From positions 310,001 to 374,000 of the forward strand of contig NZ_QAYX01000024.1 in the NCBI RefSeq assembly GCF_003054705.1: 64,000 nucleotides of DNA. The letters run 5' to 3'. Shown here in pieces: positions 31,421 to 40,707 of this stretch. The first letter of the stretch is position 1, and every line of letters starts with the position of its first letter. Below the pieces are notes generated by a model. It ran no database searches. It had not been told where the DNA came from and saw only the letters and a list, made by a program, of their open reading frames with translations. The position numbers were made by a program, and so were the translations under genes. Source of the stretch: Opitutus sp. ER46. GTDB taxonomy: Bacteria; Verrucomicrobiota; Verrucomicrobiia; Opitutales; Opitutaceae.

Positions 31421-34069
31421 ATGAAGCCCCGCCTGCGCATCTCCCTCTCCTGGTTGCTGGTGTCCGCGGTCGCGCTGGCGTCCATACTCATGACCGGCCT
31501 CTTTGGCTGGCTGGGCTATTCGGTGGCGTCGCGCTGGATGCGCGAGGAGACGGCCGCGCGCCTGGATTTGTTGGTCAATGAGCTTGAGTGGAACGTGGAG
31601 ATTCCGCTCTGGAATTTCGACGACGAGCAGTTCGCGCGCGTCATCGAGACGGCGCTGCAGGGGAACGATATTCGCGCCGTGGTTTTCCAGGAACCCAACG
31701 GGATGGCCGAGACGTTTATCCGGCGCCTTGGCGGTGGCATGCTGCGCCAGCCTGGCATTGTCGCCCCGCCGGAATTTGCCTCGATCGAGAAGGTGGTGGA
31801 GGTCCGCCACGAGGGCCGGTTCCTCGGCAAGCTGCGGGTGTGGGTCTCGGATGAGACGCTGGCCGGTCAGCTTCGGCGGCTCCGGGTGACGACCATTGCG
31901 GCCGTCGGCCTGATCTGCGTCAGCCTGGTCGTCCTGCTGTATTGGATGATCTGGAAGTGGGTTCTGCGGCCCATCCAGTACCTCGAACACTACTCGCGGG
32001 TCGCGAGCGAAGGATGCGCGAGACCGGCCCTGCCGGCGCGGGAGAGTTTCGTCACTGAGATTGGCAGTCTCGGGGACTCGATCACCCGCACACTGGACCT
32101 GCTCGATGCGAGATTCGCGGAGGTCCAGGTGTCGGAAGCCAAGTATCGCCTGCTCGCGGAGCACGTCGGCGACCTGATCTGGACGGTGGATCGCGCCGGG
32201 GTGCTGGCCTACATCAGCCCGTCGTGTCGGGCACTGCTCGACTTCGCGCCTGAGGAGCTGCGGGGGCGCACGTTCGCGTCGTTGCTGACGCCTGCCTCGG
32301 CGACGATTTTCGAGCGCATGCTGGAGGAGGCGTGGTCGATGGCGCGCGTGCGGGGGGGCGTGGCCAAAGGAGAGTATGAGATGGTCTCGCGGGCGGGAAC
32401 GACGGTCTGGACGGAGGTTGTGCTGGAAGGACTGAACGGCGGAGGGACGGAGCAGCGCCAGTTGGTGGGCGCGTCGCGTGACATCACCGAACGGAAGCGC
32501 TACGAGACGGAGCTGCGCGCGGCGGAGGAGAAATACCGCGGGATCTTTGAACACTCGCCGCTCGGCCTGGTGCAGTGCACGCGCGAAGGCCGGCTGCTCG
32601 CCATCAATCCCGCGGGAGCGCGCATCCTCGGCTACGAGTCGTCGGAGGAGCCGGTTGCGGGCGCGCCGTCACTGCTCGATCTGGTCAACCTGTCCGCGGA
32701 CGACCGGCAGCGGCTGGAGGCGCAATTGGAGAGCGCAGGCTACGTCGAGAATTTCGAATGCGAGATCCGCCGGCGGGATGGCACGCTGCGGTGGATCTCA
32801 GTCGCGGTGAGTTCGCTGGCGGTCGACGGCGAGGCGCCCGGGTCGTACCAGGCGAGCATTGAGGATATCACCCGCCGCAAGAACGCGGAGGACACCCAGG
32901 CCAAGATGGAGCAGCAACTGCGGCGCACGCAAAAGCTCGAGGCCATCGGCACGCTCGCCGGCGGCATCGCCCATGATTTCAACAACATCCTCGGCATCAT
33001 CCTCGGTTACGCCCATTTCGTGCGCGAACGCGTGGAGGACCGGCCGGAAGTCGTGGCGGATCTCGATTGCATGCAGAAGGCGACGGACCGCGGCCGGAAC
33101 CTCGTGCGGCAGATCCTGACGTTCTGCCGCCGCACCGCACAGGAGCGGAAGCCCGGCGATGTTCGCATCGTCGTGAAGGAAGCGGTCGGCTTCCTGCGTT
33201 CCACCGTGCCGGCGAGCATCCAGATTGTGACCGAGCTGCCGGAGGGGCTGCCGCAGGTGGCGATGGATTCAACCCAGATCTACCAGGTCGTGCTCAACCT
33301 CTGCACCAACTCGGTGCACGCGATGCGCGGCGGGAGTGGCAAGCTGACGGTGACGCTGGAGGCGGTTTACCTGGACCAGGACGCGGTGCGCACCCTGCCG
33401 GGGCTCGTTCCGGGAAGCCACATCAAGCTCCGCGTCGCGGACACCGGCCATGGCATGGACGAGCAGACGCAGAAGCGGATCTTCGAGCCGTTCTTCACGA
33501 CCAAGGCCCCGGGCGAGGGCACCGGGTTGGGGCTGTCGGTCGTCCACGGTATCGTGCGGGACCATCGCGGCGCGGTGTCCGTTTACAGCCGGCCGGGCGA
33601 GGGTACCGCTTTCAACGTCTTCCTGCCGACGGCGCGTGACGCGGCGGCGGAGGCGCCCGAGGCCGCGCCGGCGATTGCCCGCGGCCACGGCGAACGCATC
33701 CTGTATGTCGACGACGAGCCCCTCCTCGCCGATTACGTGCATCGGGGACTGACGCAACTGGGCTACCAGGTCGCGACGTGCACGCATGCACCGCAGGCGT
33801 TCGAGCAGGTGGTCGGCGCGGAGCAGACGTACGATTTGATCATCACGGACTACGCGATGCCCAAGCTCACGGGACTCGACCTGGCGCTGCGCTTGCGCGC
33901 CCATGGCATCGAGACGCCGATCGTGATGGTTAGCGGTTATTTTGGCGACCTGCAGCCTGACGCGCTCAAGGCAGCCGGTATCGCGGAGATGGTCTACAAG
34001 CCGGTCCCCCAGGCGCAGCTCGCGCAACTGGTCGAGCGCCATCTCCAGCGTCGGGTGGTGATCTCCTGA
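31421..34069 (+). CDS. Hybrid sensor histidine kinase (two PAS domains, receiver)
   Basis: 882 residues from the ATG at 31421. TM1 (9-32), a periplasmic sensor of about 120 residues with '[16 protein letters not shown]', TM2 (157-177), a short linker, PAS1 (about 235-360), PAS2 (about 370-490), HisKA with His518 in '[18 protein letters not shown]', HATPase ('[10 protein letters not shown]', 'DTGHGM', '[13 protein letters not shown]'), and a C-terminal receiver with 'YVDDE' and Asp810 in 'ITDYAMP'. The HDFNNIL phosphoacceptor is typical of NtrB/hybrid-like kinases. It is probably partnered with the upstream solute-binding protein. The receiver may be an internal phosphate sink, as no dedicated output protein is adjacent. 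Confidence 0.9.
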   Translation: MKPRLRISLSWLLVSAVALASILMTGLFGWLGYSVASRWMREETAARLDLLVNELEWNVEIPLWNFDDEQFARVIETALQGNDIRAVVFQEPNGMAETFIRRLGGGMLRQPGIVAPPEFASIEKVVEVRHEGRFLGKLRVWVSDETLAGQLRRLRVTTIAAVGLICVSLVVLLYWMIWKWVLRPIQYLEHYSRVASEGCARPALPARESFVTEIGSLGDSITRTLDLLDARFAEVQVSEAKYRLLAEHVGDLIWTVDRAGVLAYISPSCRALLDFAPEELRGRTFASLLTPASATIFERMLEEAWSMARVRGGVAKGEYEMVSRAGTTVWTEVVLEGLNGGGTEQRQLVGASRDITERKRYETELRAAEEKYRGIFEHSPLGLVQCTREGRLLAINPAGARILGYESSEEPVAGAPSLLDLVNLSADDRQRLEAQLESAGYVENFECEIRRRDGTLRWISVAVSSLAVDGEAPGSYQASIEDITRRKNAEDTQAKMEQQLRRTQKLEAIGTLAGGIAHDFNNILGIILGYAHFVRERVEDRPEVVADLDCMQKATDRGRNLVRQILTFCRRTAQERKPGDVRIVVKEAVGFLRSTVPASIQIVTELPEGLPQVAMDSTQIYQVVLNLCTNSVHAMRGGSGKLTVTLEAVYLDQDAVRTLPGLVPGSHIKLRVADTGHGMDEQTQKRIFEPFFTTKAPGEGTGLGLSVVHGIVRDHRGAVSVYSRPGEGTAFNVFLPTARDAAAEAPEAAPAIARGHGERILYVDDEPLLADYVHRGLTQLGYQVATCTHAPQAFEQVVGAEQTYDLIITDYAMPKLTGLDLALRLRAHGIETPIVMVSGYFGDLQPDALKAAGIAEMVYKPVPQAQLAQLVERHLQRRVVIS

Positions 34070-34174
34070 TCGTCGGCGCCCGTTGTTGGGTGGCTCCCGT
34101 CGGTGGTCGCGCCGGATCTTGGCAACGCCGTGGGCGTGATCGTAGTGTGCGCGCCCGACGTCCTCCGGCCCCGC

Positions 34175-34939
34175 ATGACCGCTTCCTCCTCCGCTGACGA
34201 CAACCCCGCCGCGGTCCCACCGGACCGGGGGCGGTTCGCCGCGACGCAGTGGTCGATGGTCCTGCAGGCGGGGCGGGCGGACTCGGGTGACGCGCAGGAG
34301 GCGTTGGCCCGCCTGTGCGAGACGTATTGGTATCCGCTTTACGCGCACGTGCGTCGGCGGGGGTACGCGGCGGCCGATGCGCAGGACCTCACGCAGGAGT
34401 TTTTTCTGCGCCTGCTTGACCGGCGCCTGCTGGCGCAGGCGGATCCGCAGCGGGGGCGGTTTCGGTCATTCGTCCTCACCGCGCTCGACCATTTCCTGGC
34501 GGATGCTCGCGCCAAGGCCCAGGCGCAGAAACGCGGCGGCGGCGCGGCGGGGTTGTCGCTGGATTTCGATTTTGCCGAGAGGCGATTCGCGATCGAGCCG
34601 GTGGACGCGGCCGCGCCGGACAAGATATTCGACTGGCAATGGGCGCTGGCGCTGCTCGAGGCGGTGCTCCGGCAACTCGCGGCCGAGTATGCGGCGCAGG
34701 GCCAGGAGCGGGTGTATGCGCTGCTCAAGGATGCGCTGATCCGCGGTCGGGACGGCCTGTCGTACGCCGAAATCGGAGGAAAGCTGGGCCTGAGCGAAGG
34801 CGCAGTGAAGGTGGCCGCGCACCGGCTGCGCCGACGCTATCGGGAGTACCTGCGCGCCGAGATTGCGCGTACGGTGGCCGCGGAGGCGGACGTCGCGGAT
34901 GAAATGCGTCACCTGATGCGCACCTTTTCTGGCGAATGA
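34175..34939 (+). CDS. ECF-type RNA polymerase sigma factor paired with a Ser/Thr kinase
   Basis: 254 residues from the ATG at 34175. Region 2: 'LARLCETYWYPLYAHVRRRGY', 'ADAQDLTQEFFLRLL', 'GRFRSFVLTALDHFLAD'. Region 4: 'LSYAEIGGKLGLSEGAVKVAAHRLRRRYRE'. The long linker between them and the C-terminal 'DEMRHLM' tail match the ECF group found next to Hanks kinases in Verrucomicrobia and Planctomycetes. The kinase gene starts 47 bp downstream, which suggests control by phosphorylation rather than by a classical anti-sigma factor (none is present). Target promoters unknown. Confidence 0.88.
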   Translation: MTASSSADDNPAAVPPDRGRFAATQWSMVLQAGRADSGDAQEALARLCETYWYPLYAHVRRRGYAAADAQDLTQEFFLRLLDRRLLAQADPQRGRFRSFVLTALDHFLADARAKAQAQKRGGGAAGLSLDFDFAERRFAIEPVDAAAPDKIFDWQWALALLEAVLRQLAAEYAAQGQERVYALLKDALIRGRDGLSYAEIGGKLGLSEGAVKVAAHRLRRRYREYLRAEIARTVAAEADVADEMRHLMRTFSGE

Positions 34940-34986
34940 CCGGTAACCTTTCGCCGCATTTTCCGTAGCACGGGGCAGGAACCACC

Positions 34987-37605
34987 ATGGATACCTCATC
35001 CGTCTGCCCGCGTTGCGGCAAATCTCTCCCCGCTGGGGCCCCGCAGGGGCTCTGTCCCGCCTGCCTGCTGGCGGCCGGCTTCGCCGCCACGACCCAGGCG
35101 GTGCCCGGAGCGCCGGCCTCGGAGCCTGCCGCGGGCGGAGCAGGGTTCGAACCACCTCCGCCGGAGGCGTTGGCGCCGCATTTCCCGCAGCTGCAGATCG
35201 AGGTGTGCGTGGGCCAGGGCGGAATGGGCGCCGTGTATCGGGCGCGCCAGCCGGCGCTCGATCGCATCGTGGCGCTCAAGATCCTGCCGCCGCACCTGGC
35301 GGACGTGCCGGGCTTCACGGAGCGGTTTACGCGCGAGGCGCGGGCACTCGCGCGGCTGAGCCATCCGCACATCGTGGCGGTGCACGATTTCGGCCAGGCG
35401 GGCGGGTATCACTACCTGCTGATGGAGTACGTCGACGGCGTGAACCTGCGGCACCTGTTGAACGCGGGGCGGGTTTCGCCGCGGGAGGCGCTGGCGATCG
35501 TGCCCCCGGTGTGCGAGGCGCTCCAGTTTGCGCATGACCGCGGCATCGTGCACCGCGACATCAAGCCGGAGAACATCCTGATCGGGAAGGACGGCCAGGT
35601 GAAGATCGCCGACTTCGGGCTCGCGAAGATCGTGGGGGCGGAGCCGGGCGCACCGGCGCTCACGATGGCAGGCAACGTGATGGGCACGCCGCATTACATG
35701 GCGCCGGAACAGATCGAGCATCCGACCGAGGTCGATCACCGCGCCGACATCTATTCGCTCGGCGTGGTGCTCTACCAGATGCTCACGGGCGAACTGCCGC
35801 TGGGTCGCTTCGGGCCGCCCTCGCGCAAGGTGCAGATCGATGTGCGGCTCGATGAGATCGTGCTCCGCGCGCTCGAGAAGGAGCCGGAGCTGCGTTACCA
35901 GCAGGCCGCCGGGCTCCGGACCGACGTGGAAACCGTGGCCGCGGGTGCGGCCAGAGCGGGTGGGGGCGCGGCGGCCGCCGCGACCGCGTCAGGCGCGATC
36001 CCGCCCCCGCCGCGACCCGTAGCCGAGGAGGCGAGCAATGCCCGCGCCGAGGACGGGGTCCTGGTGGTGCCGGCGATCGGGCCGCGGCTGCCCCGACGCT
36101 GCGTGGTGACGAACGTGCCCGTGACGGAAAACGAACTGCGCCGCGAGCGGCTCGAGTGGCTGCATCCGGTGTTGTGGCTGTCGCTGCTCGCGACGCCGCT
36201 GGCCTTTGCGATCGTGTATTACCTGTTCCGGCGGTCGTTGACGATCGAGGTGCCTGTGAGCGCGCAAAGCCGGCGCCGCGATCATCGGCGCTTCTGGATC
36301 GCGCTCGGACTGCTGCTGGCCGGTCTCGTCGCACTGGGACTCGGGCTGACGTCGCTCGATGCCCCTCCCGGAGCGTTGGGGTGGCCGGAGTTGATCTTCA
36401 TCGGCGCGCTGGTGTGTGCATTCGCGCTACCGATCGCGCTGGTGGCGGATCGGCGTCGGCGGCAGGTGCTGAGGATCACGCGCTGGGAGGACGGCGAAGT
36501 CTGGTTGGCGGGCGCGGACGCATCGTTCCTGGCCTCGCTGCCGGGGGCGGCGCCGGATGCGGCGGCACGAGCCGCGGCCCGGCGCCGGCGCGCCCGGCGC
36601 GCGTTGGAGATCGGACTGGTCCTGCTGGCCGCCGTCATCGTTGGGTGGAGTCTGTGGCGGAACCGCTCCAGCCGGGTGGTGGGCGAGCCGGCGCCGACGC
36701 TCGTTCGAACCACGCGCGCGCAAGCGGTTCGACCGCCGGAGCCGGCCAATGCGGCGCGGGGATTTGGGCCGGTGTTCGAACGCGTGGTGGGCGCGGTTGG
36801 CAAGGGGGAGACGCCGGAGCTGATTCGGTTCAGCACGGGCGAAGTGCGGTGGCAGCGCGACGTGCTCGGAGATCCGATTACGGTCCGGAGCACGCAGGAG
36901 ACGATCGCGGTGTTTCGAGAACAGGAGATTGATGCCACGGGCACGCTCGATCCCGCGACGCGAGGCCTGGCCGGCTGGGAAATGTGCGCCCTGCCGACGA
37001 CGGCGACGATGTGGGAGACGGCGGGGTCGGCGACGGTGGAAGCGGCGCTGGCCGGGTGTCAGCCGGGCAGCCCCGTGACCATGCAAGGGACCGGAGCGCT
37101 GCCGGCCACGTACGCCTTTATGACGCGCCACGGACAGGTGGGGCTGCTGCAGATTGTGGGGTTCTCTACCCGACCGGGGGGCGTCAGGATTCGCTACAAA
37201 CTGGTGCAATCCACGGTGGCCGCCGGGAATGCCGCGAGGCCCGTGAGGGTGCCGGCGCCGCCGCCGCTGCCCGGCGAGGAGACGAACCCGGAGGTCATCG
37301 CGGCGGAGCTTCGCCAGGCTGAGCGTGCGGAGCGGGACCTGAAGGCGCGTCACGCCACTGGTGTCGTCGGCACCATGGAAATGCAGGATGCCACTTCCGC
37401 GGTGGAGCGTTGGCGGGCGCTGCAGGCGGGCGACCGGCTGCGATACCGCAAGCAGTTGTTGGCGGACGCCGAGCGGCGGCTGGCCTGGATCAAGAGCCGC
37501 CTGGACAGCGGTCTCGGCACGCGCGCGGAGTTCGATGCCGCCGAGACGGCGGTCGCGGTCGCCCAAGCGCGGGTCCGGGAACTGACGCCACCACTGCAGC
37601 CCTGA
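34987..37605 (+). CDS. Transmembrane Ser/Thr protein kinase with N-terminal zinc ribbon
   Basis: 872 residues. Zinc ribbon 'CPRCGK...CPAC' (7-26). Hanks kinase (about 68-320): Gly loop 'GQGGMGAVY', Lys98, catalytic 'HRDIKPEN' (Asp191), 'ADFGLAK' (Asp209) and 'GTPHYMAPEQ'. Then a Pro/Ala linker, a block with three hydrophobic segments (about 395-413, 437-455, 468-487) starting 'RRCVVTNVPVTENELRRERLEW', a fourth hydrophobic segment (about 602-618), a periplasm-side domain and a C-terminal coiled coil (about 770-870, 'ELRQAERAERDLKA'). The middle membrane block looks like a once-separate domain fused into the kinase. It lies 47 bp after the ECF sigma gene, its probable target. Confidence 0.9.
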   Translation: MDTSSVCPRCGKSLPAGAPQGLCPACLLAAGFAATTQAVPGAPASEPAAGGAGFEPPPPEALAPHFPQLQIEVCVGQGGMGAVYRARQPALDRIVALKILPPHLADVPGFTERFTREARALARLSHPHIVAVHDFGQAGGYHYLLMEYVDGVNLRHLLNAGRVSPREALAIVPPVCEALQFAHDRGIVHRDIKPENILIGKDGQVKIADFGLAKIVGAEPGAPALTMAGNVMGTPHYMAPEQIEHPTEVDHRADIYSLGVVLYQMLTGELPLGRFGPPSRKVQIDVRLDEIVLRALEKEPELRYQQAAGLRTDVETVAAGAARAGGGAAAAATASGAIPPPPRPVAEEASNARAEDGVLVVPAIGPRLPRRCVVTNVPVTENELRRERLEWLHPVLWLSLLATPLAFAIVYYLFRRSLTIEVPVSAQSRRRDHRRFWIALGLLLAGLVALGLGLTSLDAPPGALGWPELIFIGALVCAFALPIALVADRRRRQVLRITRWEDGEVWLAGADASFLASLPGAAPDAAARAAARRRRARRALEIGLVLLAAVIVGWSLWRNRSSRVVGEPAPTLVRTTRAQAVRPPEPANAARGFGPVFERVVGAVGKGETPELIRFSTGEVRWQRDVLGDPITVRSTQETIAVFREQEIDATGTLDPATRGLAGWEMCALPTTATMWETAGSATVEAALAGCQPGSPVTMQGTGALPATYAFMTRHGQVGLLQIVGFSTRPGGVRIRYKLVQSTVAAGNAARPVRVPAPPPLPGEETNPEVIAAELRQAERAERDLKARHATGVVGTMEMQDATSAVERWRALQAGDRLRYRKQLLADAERRLAWIKSRLDSGLGTRAEFDAAETAVAVAQARVRELTPPLQP

Positions 37606-37754
37606 GGTCGCGCCGGGACGGCGATTCGTCGCTTTACCTCGTGCTTACGATCCCGCCGCGCGGCAGAAGGGCGGCTTGATTCTCTTTAGCTGCCACATGT
37701 TGGCATTGCGGGCGCGGCGGAGGTGGTCACGTTCGCGTACCCCACTCCCACCTC

Positions 37755-39866
37755 ATGCCTTTTGCGCGTCGGTTTGCCGTGCTCCTCGTCATCGGTGCCG
37801 CCTGTTCGACGGCCGGCGGGGCCGTCGACGATATCGAGACGCTCGAGCACCAGATCGAACGGACCGAACCTTCGGAGCGCCCGGCGCAGCTGATTGCGCT
37901 GGCGGAGCGCCTGGAAGCCGTCGATGCCGCGCGCGGGGCTGCGGCGGCCGAGCGGGCGCTGGCGCTGGCCCGGTCGCCGGCGGAACGGCTGGCGGCACAG
38001 GCGGCGCTGGCGAGCTTGATCCGGCAGCAAGCCGACTACCCCGGAGCGTTGAAGCTCGCGCAAGAGGGGCTTGAGGCCGCCACCACCCTTGGCGACGACC
38101 GGCTCCGGGCCTCGTTCCTGTACGTCCTCGCGCGCACCTACTGGGCAGTGGGTGATTATCCGACGGCCCTGCGCCACTTTCACGATACCATCCGGCTTGG
38201 CGAGGCCGTCCACGATTCCGGCCTGCTCACGGACGCCCACCTTGGCGTCGTCACGCTGTACCGGGAGTTCCTGGACCTGACGCAGGCGAAAGGCCACCTC
38301 GAGGAGGCGCGGAAGTTCGCCGAGCTGTCGCGCGATCCGCGCCGGCTCGGAGACTATTACCGCGTGCTGGGCAACTATCTCGATGCCGTGGGCGATCTCC
38401 CCGGCTCGCGCGCGGCGCACGAGCGCTCGCGGCAGATCAACGCGGAGGCCGGCAATGAACGGGGGGTGGCGGATGCCCTGCAGAACCTCGGATACGTCTC
38501 TGAAAGCGAGCGAAAGTTCGACGAGGCCCGGGAGCAGTTCGTGGCCGCCGTTGCGATCTACGAGCGGCTCGGCTTGAAGCGTCATCTCTGCAACGCCTAC
38601 CGGCAGCTTGGGCGCGTGCTCGTGAAACAACAGCGGTTGGAGGAGGGAGTTCGGTACCTCGATGCCAGCCTGGAGCTGGCCCGCGGTTTTGGTGGACGCA
38701 TGGGCGTCGCCAAGGCGTACAAGCAGCTCTCCATTGCGCACGAGGTCGCGGGGAATCTTCCGCTTGCGTTGGATTACCAGCGCCGGCTGACCGAGGAGAA
38801 CGAGGCCATTCTCGGTGAGCAGTCGCGGCAGCAGATGTCGTTGCTCGAGGCGCGGTACGGCGCCGAGCGGCGGCGGCAGCAGATCGAGCTGCTTGAGCGC
38901 AATCAGGAGCTGAGCGCGGCCGAGCTGCAGCGTGCCCGGCAGCTGCAACTTGGCCTTGGGGCCTTGCTCCTCCTTGGCGCCGTGGCGGTGGCGGCCGTGG
39001 TGAGCCGACAGCGGCTCAAGCTGGCGGCCGAACGTCGCGTGCTGGCGGAGGCGCGTCGGGCGCAACAGGCCGCCGATGATGCCAACCTGCTCAAGACGCG
39101 GCTGCTGGGTATTGTTTCCCATGACCTGAAGGCGCCGCTGCGCGGTCTGGTGAGCGGCGCGGACGAGATCTCACGCCACCCTGAAAAGATGGGGCGCAAT
39201 CAGGCGCTGGCGACCCGCATGCATGCGGAAGGGGAGCGGATGTTCTCGCTGATCCGCGATCTGCTCGATCTCTCCGCGCTGGAGACTGGCGGGGTGGAAC
39301 TGCGTCGCGCGCCCTGCGATCTCGGAGCGCTCGCGGAGGCCCGCGTCGCGCTGCTCCGCCCGGCCGCGGAGGCCAAGGAGCAGGTGCTGACGATCAGGTT
39401 GCCCGGCGCCCCAGCCATCGTTTTGGCGGATGCATCCCGGCTCGCCCAGGTGATAGACAATCTGATCAGCAACGCGCTGAAGTTCACCCCTGTGGGCAAG
39501 GGCATTCACGTCAGCGTCGAGTGCGCCGGTGGCCGGGCCTCGCTCCGCGTCCGTGACGAAGGTCCCGGCCTGGCACCGGAGGATTTCGGGCGCCTGTTCC
39601 AGCCATTCCAGACCTTGTCGGCGCAACCGACCGCGGGCGAATCGTCGAGCGGACTCGGCCTCTATATCGCCCACGAAATGATCGCGCTCCATGGCGGCCA
39701 GCTCGGGGTTGAGTCCTCTCCCGGCGAAGGCGCCGAGTTTGTCTTCGAGGTTCCGCTGCTGGCGGATCGCTCAACCGCAGACCGCGCGGCGGTGGATGGC
39801 GTGCCGGTCACAATCGAACCCGCACCGGCTGCGCCGGCGACGCGCACGCTCGCGCCATCCGGTTGA
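37755..39866 (+). CDS. TPR-containing sensor histidine kinase
   Basis: 703 residues. A signal segment (1-23), then TPR-like repeats over about residues 30-370 ('GALKLAQEGLEAATTLGD', 'YPTALRHFHDTIRLGE', 'DALQNLGYVSESERKFDEAREQF'), a coiled coil (about 370-395), one membrane helix ('LGLGALLLLGAVAVAAVV', about 398-416), then HisKA with His456 in 'GIVSHDLKAPLRG' and HATPase ('NLISNALKFTP', 'DEGPGLAPEDFGRLF', 'GLGLYIAHEMIALHGG'). The layout is like other 7TMR-less kinases with periplasmic TPR sensors. It converges with a LuxR-type response regulator only 31 bp away, its likely partner. Confidence 0.88.
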   Translation: MPFARRFAVLLVIGAACSTAGGAVDDIETLEHQIERTEPSERPAQLIALAERLEAVDAARGAAAAERALALARSPAERLAAQAALASLIRQQADYPGALKLAQEGLEAATTLGDDRLRASFLYVLARTYWAVGDYPTALRHFHDTIRLGEAVHDSGLLTDAHLGVVTLYREFLDLTQAKGHLEEARKFAELSRDPRRLGDYYRVLGNYLDAVGDLPGSRAAHERSRQINAEAGNERGVADALQNLGYVSESERKFDEAREQFVAAVAIYERLGLKRHLCNAYRQLGRVLVKQQRLEEGVRYLDASLELARGFGGRMGVAKAYKQLSIAHEVAGNLPLALDYQRRLTEENEAILGEQSRQQMSLLEARYGAERRRQQIELLERNQELSAAELQRARQLQLGLGALLLLGAVAVAAVVSRQRLKLAAERRVLAEARRAQQAADDANLLKTRLLGIVSHDLKAPLRGLVSGADEISRHPEKMGRNQALATRMHAEGERMFSLIRDLLDLSALETGGVELRRAPCDLGALAEARVALLRPAAEAKEQVLTIRLPGAPAIVLADASRLAQVIDNLISNALKFTPVGKGIHVSVECAGGRASLRVRDEGPGLAPEDFGRLFQPFQTLSAQPTAGESSSGLGLYIAHEMIALHGGQLGVESSPGEGAEFVFEVPLLADRSTADRAAVDGVPVTIEPAPAAPATRTLAPSG

Positions 39867-39896
39867 CGACGGCGCGGCCCGCCGGTGCCGCGCGGC

Positions 39897-40616
39897 TCAG
39901 GCCCGCCCCTGCTCGAGCCACCAGCGCGCCAAGGAGACTGCATCGCGCACGCCCACTTTCTGCATCACGTTCGCGCGGTAGTTGTCCACGGTGCGGACAC
40001 TGAGTGCGAGCTGCTGCGCGATTTCCTTGGAGGTAAGGCCGCTGGCAACGAGGCGGGCGACGTCGCGTTCGCGCGCCGAGAGGACGGCCGCACTGACCCG
40101 CCCGGGCGCCGAGGGGTGGAGCGCGAAACGCGAGCCTTGGGGCATGACCCCGGCAAAGAAGTACATGCCACCGGCGAGCACCCGCTCGACAGCGCGCATC
40201 GCGTGTTCGAGCGGCGAGCCCTTGTCGACGAACCCGGCCACGCCGAGGGCGATCAGTTCGGCGGGCAGCGCGGCATCCGCCTGGGCGGTCAGTACGATCA
40301 CGCGGACCCGCGCATCCCGGGCGCGGACCTGACGGATGACCTCGCGACCATCGAGGCCGGGTAGCCCGAGGTCGACCAGCAGCAGCTGCACGGGGTGGGA
40401 GAGACAGTGGCGGAGCGCCGCGCGGCCCTCGGCGAACGCATGCAGTGCCGCCGGAGCGAAGGTCTGGCTGAGCGAATTGGCCAGGAGATCGCGGAGGAGC
40501 GACTCGTCTTCGACGACGACAAAATGGCAGGTGGTGGGATCGAGACTCGCTGGCTTGCTGGTGGGTGTGGGCCCGGTCACGCGGGAAAACCTTGGGTGGT
40601 CCGGTAGGCGTCGCAA
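39897..40616 (-). CDS. NarL/LuxR-family response regulator
   Basis: 239 residues. Receiver domain (about 31-150) with 'VVVEDESLL', Asp82 in 'LLLVDLGLPGLDG', 'VIVLTAQ' and Lys in 'GFVDKGSPL'. The C-terminal LuxR helix-turn-helix is 'LSARERDVARLVASGLTSKEIAQQL' followed by 'LSVRTVDNYRANVMQKVGVRDAV'. It converges with the TPR kinase gene and is divergent from the 2426-residue secreted protein gene, whose start lies 91 bp away, so that gene is a candidate target. The start used is the first ATG of the frame; a start nearer the receiver is possible. Confidence 0.88.
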   Translation of the reverse strand: MRRLPDHPRFSRVTGPTPTSKPASLDPTTCHFVVVEDESLLRDLLANSLSQTFAPAALHAFAEGRAALRHCLSHPVQLLLVDLGLPGLDGREVIRQVRARDARVRVIVLTAQADAALPAELIALGVAGFVDKGSPLEHAMRAVERVLAGGMYFFAGVMPQGSRFALHPSAPGRVSAAVLSARERDVARLVASGLTSKEIAQQLALSVRTVDNYRANVMQKVGVRDAVSLARWWLEQGRA

Positions 40617-40707
40617 GGTCGTAGAGTAAAATTACTCTGGCGACTGGGTGATAGACCGCTTCGCAAGCCGCTTCCAAGGGCGCTCGCCTGAGGGCGTTCC
40701 TACCACC

